A DNA stretch of 10,940 nucleotides, taken from assembly GCA_019424135.1 (NCBI GenBank), contig JAHYZZ010000034.1, positions 1-10,940 of the forward strand. The letters are read 5' to 3'. Position numbers and translations under genes: made by a program. This stretch comes from Lachnospiraceae bacterium (GTDB lineage Bacteria; Bacillota; Clostridia; Lachnospirales; Lachnospiraceae). Positions 6,606 through 10,940 of the stretch are shown piece by piece. The notes beneath the pieces are model-generated. The model had not been told where the DNA came from and searched no databases. It saw only the letters and a program-made list of their open reading frames with translations. Each line of letters starts with the position of its first letter. The stretch's first letter is position 1.

Positions 6606-7463
6606 GTGAAAGAACTAAGAGAAACCATTCATAATGCAACCCTTACAAAAACGCAAAAAATAATTGCTAAATACGTTCTGGACAACTCTGCGGATGCCTG
6701 TTTTATGACATCCACGGAAATCGCCTTAAAAATCGGTGTCAGCGAATCTTCTGTCATCCGATTCAGCAGATCCTTAGGCTACAGTGGTTTTGTGGATTTC
6801 CAAAAAGCTCTCCGGAGGGATTATCAGGATAAAGTCTTAAGTATTTCCAGCAGCATTACCGTACCCTCTCAACGAATTGCAAAACGGGCAAAGCTGAATG
6901 ACAACGCCGAATATCTGAAGCGCCATCTGAAGAATTCTGCTAAAAATCTGGAATCCATTTTTGTCAACAACACCATTCAATCCTTTGAGGAAGCGGCAGA
7001 CACCATTATTTCTGCCAAGCACAAGTACATTGTCTGCTCCAGAGGCAATTCTTGTCTGGGTGATTATTTCCTATTGTATTTAAAACATATGGTTTCCAAT
7101 GTTGAGGCAACTAATGCGTCTCCTATCAGCCCCATTGATCATATTTGTAATATTTCCAAAGATGACTGTCTGATTATCTTTAGTTTTCCACGCTATTCTT
7201 CCCTGGATAAGCTGGCGGCCAAAATGGGAAAAGAGGCAGGTGCAAAGATCGTTGTTATCACAGACAAGCCTAGCGCACTTCTGTCTGAATATGCCACCGT
7301 TCTTCTGACAGCTCCTGTCAACAGCAACAACTTCTTCAACTCCATGGTCGCCCCACAGTTTGTGTCAGAAGCACTCCTGGAGACGATCAGCCATAAAGTA
7401 CGCGGCGTTGAAAAGCGGCTGAAAAAAATCGACCGCTATATTGAAGAACTTGGCACTTACTAA
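6606..7463 (+). CDS. MurR/RpiR-family transcriptional regulator
   Basis: A regulator of about 285 residues with the two RpiR domains. An N-terminal helix-turn-helix (about 1-75) has the recognition segment TSTEIALKIGVSESSVIRFS at about 35-54. A C-terminal SIS domain (about 120-260) is the fold that binds phosphosugars in this family. The SIS entry strand reads YIVCSRGNS, and a second strand is CLIIFSFPRYS at about 188-198. The start is chosen as GTG at 6606, 9 nt after GGGAGG. A GTG at 6588 overlaps that ribosome binding site and is unlikely. It is divergent from ald and 107 bp ahead of a GH36 alpha-galactosidase on the same strand, so galactoside or sugar-phosphate control of that gene is the simplest inference. 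No transporter or PTS gene is adjacent to help identify the ligand. Confidence 0.92.
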   Translation: MKELRETIHNATLTKTQKIIAKYVLDNSADACFMTSTEIALKIGVSESSVIRFSRSLGYSGFVDFQKALRRDYQDKVLSISSSITVPSQRIAKRAKLNDNAEYLKRHLKNSAKNLESIFVNNTIQSFEEAADTIISAKHKYIVCSRGNSCLGDYFLLYLKHMVSNVEATNASPISPIDHICNISKDDCLIIFSFPRYSSLDKLAAKMGKEAGAKIVVITDKPSALLSEYATVLLTAPVNSNNFFNSMVAPQFVSEALLETISHKVRGVEKRLKKIDRYIEELGTY

Positions 7464-7470
7464 ATAAATG

Positions 7471-7511
7471 TTTCTAACATTTTGACTGTTTTTTCTAACA
7501 TGACAAACTGT
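7471..7511. repeat. Direct-repeat operator candidate upstream of alpha-galactosidase
   Basis: Two copies of TTTCTAACAT (7471-7480 and 7492-7501), 21 bp apart or about two helical turns. Each is followed after 4 or 5 nt by ACTGT (7485-7489 and 7507-7511). The second copy ends next to the -35 region of the predicted alpha-galactosidase promoter. Such phased direct repeats suit a regulator bound on one DNA face. The RpiR protein encoded immediately upstream is the obvious candidate. Confidence 0.5.
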
Positions 7512-7537
7512 CTTCCCATAGTCTTTTCTTCTATAAT
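7509..7537 (+). promoter_or_regulatory. Alpha-galactosidase promoter
   Basis: A perfect -10 TATAAT (7532-7537) lies 34 bp before the start codon. The hexamer 17 bp upstream (TGTCTT, 7509-7514) is a poor -35, which suggests the promoter needs an activator, possibly at the repeats 7471-7511. Confidence 0.5.
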
Positions 7538-7570
7538 TTACTTTACACTAAGCATAGGAGGAAAAGATCT

Positions 7571-9793
7571 ATGGGAATTATTTTTCATGAGGAAACAAAG
7601 ACATTTCATCTATTCAACAAACACATCAGTTACATTATGACTGTTCTTCCGAATCACCAGATCGGTCAGCTGTATTTCGGAAAGAAGATTCATGACAGAG
7701 CTGATTTTTCCTATCTTCTGGAAACAGCTCCTCGCCCGATGGCCTCTTATCTATTTGAAAATGACCGTAAATTTTCTCTGGAACATATTCGTCAGGAATA
7801 TGGGGTCTACGGTTCTACAGATTATCGCTGCCCTGCGGTGACTGTCCTGCAGGAAAACGGCAGCCGTGTCTGTGATTTTCAATACGAAAGCCATACGATC
7901 ACTTCAGGAAAGCCTAAGCTTTCCGGTCTCCCTGCTACTTATACAGAGGATGAAAGCGAAGCTCAGACCCTGACAATTATCTTAAAGGACCCGGTCACCT
8001 CCGTCCGTCTCCACCTCATGTATACTATTTTTTTCAACGTGGATGCCATCGCAAGAAGTGCTGCTTTTTACAACGATGGTTCTTTGGCAGTCCATCTTCA
8101 AAGGGCCATGAGCCTTTGCCTGGATTTGCCGGACTATGAATATGACATGATGCACTTTTCAGGTGCATGGGCAAGAGAACGATACACCAAGGTACGCCGT
8201 CTGGAAATGGGAATTCAGTCTGTTGGCAGCACCCGGGGACACTCCTCTCATGAACACAATCCCTTCTTCATCTTAAAACGCAGACAGACAAATGAATTTC
8301 AAGGAGAAGCAATAGGATTTAGCTTGGTTTACAGTGGGAATTTCCTTGCTGAAGTAGAAGTGGACACCCATGACACGACCAGAGTTCTTTTAGGAATCCA
8401 TCCAGAATGGTTTGACTGGAAACTGGATCCAGGCACACAGTTCCAAACTCCCGAAGCCGTCATAGCCTATACCGACAAGGGCCTTAACTCCTTAAGTCAG
8501 ACCTATCACCAACTGTATCAAAAACGGCTGGCCAGAGGATACTGGCGCGACAAAGCCCGTCCAATTCTGATCAACAACTGGGAAGCGACTTACTTTGATT
8601 TTACCGAAGAACGCCTGGTTGAAATTGCCGCGAAAGCAAAAGAATGTGGCGTTGAATTATTTGTCCTTGATGACGGATGGTTCGGTGCAAGAAGAGGAGA
8701 ACACGCAGGTCTTGGCGACTGGGTCGCATCCCCTTCTCTTCTCCCCCACGGGATCAAAGGGATTGCTGAAAAGATCGAGTCTCTTGGCATGAAATTTGGT
8801 CTCTGGTTTGAACCTGAAATGGTCAATAAAGACTCCGATCTCTACCGGGCCCATCCAGACTGGATTCTGAAGACCCCGGGACGCACAGCCTCCCATGGAC
8901 GTTTCCAGTATGTCCTCGATTTTTCCCGTCCGGAAGTTGTGGACTGCATCTATCAAATGATGGCAAATATCCTATCCAAAGCGAAGGTATCCTATATTAA
9001 ATGGGACATGAACCGCAGTATTACAGAATGCTACTCCTCGGCTCTTCCTGCGGACCGCCAGGGAGAAGTGTTCCACCGCTATATCCTCGGCGTATATGAC
9101 TTGTACGAACGGCTGACCAGCCAATTTCCAGAGGTATTGTTCGAATCCTGCGCCAGCGGCGGCGCCCGTTTTGACCCGGGAATGCTGTACTATGCGCCGC
9201 AGGCCTGGACCAGTGACGATACAGACGCCATAGAACGCCTGAAGATTCAGTATGGTTCCTCCTATTGTTATCCCCTCAGCAGTATGGGCAGCCATGTATC
9301 CGTATGCCCCAACCACCAGCTGAACCGGAATACACCTCTTTATACCAGAGCCAATGTGGCATATTTCGGAACCTTTGGATATGAACTGGACTTGAATAAG
9401 CTGACAACGGAAGAACAAGAAGAAGTAAAAGACCAGATCCGGTTTATGAAACAATACCGGCAACTGTTCCAGTTCGGAACTTTCTATCGTCTTCAGGATC
9501 CATTCCAGCATAATGTAACTGCCTGGATGGTTGTAAGTGAAGACAAAACGGAAGCCATTGTCGGCTGGTACCGTATCCTGAATGTTGTAAACGAGGCATT
9601 TCATCGTCTCGCCTTAAAAGGACTGGATCCAGATCTTTGCTACACCAGCTCAAAAGATGGCCGTTCCTATTACGGAGACGAACTGATGAACGCTGGTCTG
9701 ATCACTTCTGACGCTTCTGCAGGAGAAGTGACCCCCGAAAAAACTCCAAGCTGTGATTTCGATTCCAGACTGTATATTCTGAAGGCTAAGTAG
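7571..9793 (+). CDS. Alpha-galactosidase, glycoside hydrolase family 36
   Basis: Releases terminal alpha-1,6-linked galactose from raffinose-family sugars and melibiose by a retaining mechanism. No signal peptide is present, so it acts inside the cell on imported sugars. The 740 residues match bacterial GH36 enzymes of the AgaA/RafA type: an N-terminal beta-supersandwich (about 1-320), a TIM barrel (about 325-640) and a C-terminal beta domain. Motifs in order are NNWEAT with W337, LDDGW with D367 and D368, HGRFQY with R444, KWDMNR with nucleophile D479, ESCASGG with C527, and TSDDTD with acid/base D549. The 70-residue distance between D479 and D549 matches the Geobacillus enzyme as I recall it. 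ATG at 7571 lies 9 nt after AGGAGG. It follows the RpiR regulator by 107 bp and ends at a strong terminator. Exact substrate preference cannot be read from sequence. Confidence 0.96.
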   Translation: MGIIFHEETKTFHLFNKHISYIMTVLPNHQIGQLYFGKKIHDRADFSYLLETAPRPMASYLFENDRKFSLEHIRQEYGVYGSTDYRCPAVTVLQENGSRVCDFQYESHTITSGKPKLSGLPATYTEDESEAQTLTIILKDPVTSVRLHLMYTIFFNVDAIARSAAFYNDGSLAVHLQRAMSLCLDLPDYEYDMMHFSGAWARERYTKVRRLEMGIQSVGSTRGHSSHEHNPFFILKRRQTNEFQGEAIGFSLVYSGNFLAEVEVDTHDTTRVLLGIHPEWFDWKLDPGTQFQTPEAVIAYTDKGLNSLSQTYHQLYQKRLARGYWRDKARPILINNWEATYFDFTEERLVEIAAKAKECGVELFVLDDGWFGARRGEHAGLGDWVASPSLLPHGIKGIAEKIESLGMKFGLWFEPEMVNKDSDLYRAHPDWILKTPGRTASHGRFQYVLDFSRPEVVDCIYQMMANILSKAKVSYIKWDMNRSITECYSSALPADRQGEVFHRYILGVYDLYERLTSQFPEVLFESCASGGARFDPGMLYYAPQAWTSDDTDAIERLKIQYGSSYCYPLSSMGSHVSVCPNHQLNRNTPLYTRANVAYFGTFGYELDLNKLTTEEQEEVKDQIRFMKQYRQLFQFGTFYRLQDPFQHNVTAWMVVSEDKTEAIVGWYRILNVVNEAFHRLALKGLDPDLCYTSSKDGRSYYGDELMNAGLITSDASAGEVTPEKTPSCDFDSRLYILKAK

Positions 9794-9826
9794 CAAAACA
9801 ACGCTTATATTTCTTTAAAGAAAAAG

Positions 9827-9880
9827 GCGGTAAAAAAAGACTCTCCGATTGCGGATTTGTCCTTCTTTACCGCTTTTTTT
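9827..9880. terminator. Bidirectional terminator between convergent genes
   Basis: Two 15-nt arms (9827-9841 and 9859-9873) form a long hairpin with a small inner TCCG/CGGA stem. On the plus strand a run of seven T follows (9874-9880), ending the alpha-galactosidase transcript. On the minus strand five T follow (9825-9821). In minus-strand RNA all 15 positions pair, with two G-U wobbles, while the plus strand has two A-C mismatches. The stop codon of the minus-strand gene lies within the stem. Confidence 0.85.
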
Positions 9881-10694
9881 CACGCGTTTCTTCATACCAT
9901 TTTCTAAAATTTCCAAAAATATTCTCTTCAGCTTCTGCTCTTGCTTCTGCCGCATCTTCAATCCGGTCATAGCCGCCCAGATAATAACATTTCTGCCGGA
10001 ACATAATTTGGGCGATCCATTTCTTCCGTTTTTTGCTGAAATAAACGCCTTTCACACCACTGGTATTGGTTTTATACATTACTTCTGGCCGAAGCATCTC
10101 AAGACAGGTCCCGTTAATATAATGCAAATTTTTCTGCGGACTGCGCTGGCAGCCGCAGCTCTTTGTCCACCCGTTCTGCAGGTTGGACTGTCGGACGTTC
10201 ACCTCATTCCCACAGTCACACCTGCAGTGCCACACATGAAAACCGTTTTCCTTGCGGGCATAGGACAGAACGGTGAGCATCCCGAACCGCTTACCCACCC
10301 AGTCTTTTAAAGCTGGTCTCCTTCCACAGCCGCAGCTTCTGGTATTTCCCGTGATCAATCTTCTTTTTGTGGTCTCAATGGTATTCCCGCAGTCACATTT
10401 GCAGAGCCAAAGTGAATTCCCGTCCCTGGCTTTGTTCCCTGATCTGTCTAGAACGGTCAGTTTGCCAAACCGCAGTCCGGTAAGGTCCTTTCGATTCTTG
10501 TCGGCTTCATTCGACGACGGTTCACAGCCGCAGCTGTAGATTACTCCCGTCTTTAACCGACGGCTCTCCACAAGGATCTCGTTTCCGCAATCACACCTGC
10601 AGCGCCAGACAACAGCATTCCGCACGCGCTGTTCTGTCGGCTCAAGGACTGTCAGCTTTCCAATACGCAGACCAGTAAGATCCTTATATCTCAT
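9867..10694 (-). CDS. Triple zinc-ribbon-like repeat protein with C-terminal AP2 domain
   Basis: A basic protein of about 275 residues. Numbered from the chosen start, three tandem repeats of about 53 residues (about 5-57, 70-123 and 131-182) share the pattern D-x-x-G-x-R-x-G-x-LTVL, then W-x-C-x-CDCGN, then SCGC. Each has five cysteines (CxCxC and CxC), suggesting one metal site per repeat. A C-terminal AP2-like domain (about 209-265) starts TSGVKGVYF, has KKWIAQI and ends YLGGYDRIEDAAEA. From family knowledge, such repeats and AP2 domains occur in phage and mobile-element DNA-binding proteins, often HNH homing endonucleases. No HNH motif is visible here. The start is ATG at 10694, just after AAGGAGGAGG. 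An ATG 11 codons upstream lies before this site and is rejected. The gene converges on the alpha-galactosidase and its stop lies in the shared terminator. A sequence-specific DNA binder is likely; the target is unknown. Confidence 0.85.
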   Translation of the reverse strand: MRYKDLTGLRIGKLTVLEPTEQRVRNAVVWRCRCDCGNEILVESRRLKTGVIYSCGCEPSSNEADKNRKDLTGLRFGKLTVLDRSGNKARDGNSLWLCKCDCGNTIETTKRRLITGNTRSCGCGRRPALKDWVGKRFGMLTVLSYARKENGFHVWHCRCDCGNEVNVRQSNLQNGWTKSCGCQRSPQKNLHYINGTCLEMLRPEVMYKTNTSGVKGVYFSKKRKKWIAQIMFRQKCYYLGGYDRIEDAAEARAEAEENIFGNFRKWYEETREKKR

Positions 10695-10727
10695 CCCTGC
10701 CTCCTCCTTAAAACAAAGAAAATGCAT

Positions 10728-10939
10728 TTACACCGGTTTTCCGGTCAATGTCTGACATACTTCCTGATCCGGAACCATACTGCAAACATCAGTTTCCGGA
10801 TTGGAAACAGCGCCATCCAGATCTGTGACATAACGTTCCACTTCCAACCGCTGCACTTAACAATCTTCCCGTTTCGGACCAGACTGACCACCTTCGCCCT
10901 GATACAGGAAAAAGGAAATTCGCCATCCCTGAAGCAGTT
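10728..10939 (-). pseudogene. Possible frameshifted gene remnant at the right edge
   Basis: No intact gene with a ribosome binding site lies here. Two minus-strand frames look coding in succession. One is open from the edge (10939) to 10745 and reads GEFPFSCIRAKVVSLVRNGK early, but becomes tryptophan-rich after about 10850. A second frame is open from 10856 to 10728 and reads YVTDLDGAVSNPETDVCSM, with G-rich first codon positions, ending 34 bp before the next start. A one-base shift near 10850-10860 would join them. This could be a decayed gene, the tail of an intact gene off the edge, or chance. A 5-bp hairpin ACCGG-TTTT-CCGGT lies at 10732-10745. Confidence 0.25.
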
Positions 10940-10940
10940 G

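Noticed and set aside
8972..9604. Long minus-strand open frame (210 aa) opposite the alpha-galactosidase
   Set aside because: It lies wholly antisense to well-supported catalytic GH36 sequence, has no ribosome binding site, and its product shows no family features.
10695..10727. Upstream ATG adding 11 residues to the AP2 protein
   Set aside because: The strong AAGGAGGAGG lies between this ATG and the one at 10694, so the downstream start is preferred.
10695..10752. Promoter for the AP2 gene based on TTGACC at about 10744-10749 on the minus strand
   Set aside because: No acceptable -10 hexamer lies 16-18 bp downstream, so it is not listed as a feature.
1..10940. CRISPR array, insertion sequence or tRNA gene
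   Set aside because: No regularly spaced repeats, transposase motifs with terminal inverted repeats, or cloverleaf-like segments were seen on either strand.

Overview
The window looks like a chromosomal segment of a low-to-mid GC Firmicute, most likely a gut-type Clostridia of the Lachnospiraceae. This is inferred from strong AGGAGG ribosome binding sites, TTG and GTG starts, AT-rich spacers with sigma-A type promoters, a ClpC-class unfoldase, and the order GntR regulator - clpC - small conserved protein - radA. The genus cannot be fixed from the sequence alone.

Left part (1-5150), all on the minus strand. A YtrA-type GntR regulator and clpC form a tight, probably translationally coupled pair. 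A 137-residue protein of unknown function follows, then radA (DNA recombination and repair). About 30 bp past the radA stop lie two near-duplicate strong promoters, each TTGACA-17 bp-TATTCT preceded by an A-tract. They drive a leader that runs off the left edge and resembles a pre-rRNA leader, so an rRNA (or other stable RNA) operon probably starts just outside the window. The theme is protein quality control and DNA repair next to a ribosomal RNA operon.

Middle (5150-7463). Alanine dehydrogenase (ald, minus strand, TTG start) is divergent from a MurR/RpiR-family sugar-phosphate-type regulator (plus strand). They are separated by roughly 290 bp of AT-rich DNA with several short palindromes.

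Right part (7464-10940). Downstream of the RpiR regulator is a GH36 alpha-galactosidase with its own promoter-like -10 box and a pair of direct repeats that are good operator candidates. A shared hairpin terminator separates it from a convergent gene encoding three tandem five-cysteine (zinc-ribbon-like) repeats joined to an AP2-like DNA-binding domain, with no nuclease domain visible. The last 210 bases hold two overlapping coding-like frames that may be a frameshifted gene remnant.

Most genes are ordinary housekeeping or carbohydrate-use genes. The most unusual items are the zinc-ribbon x3/AP2 protein and its degraded-looking neighbour, the duplicated rRNA-type promoters directly abutting radA, the direct-repeat operator before the alpha-galactosidase, and two cases where a terminator hairpin arm also supplies the -35 region of the next promoter.
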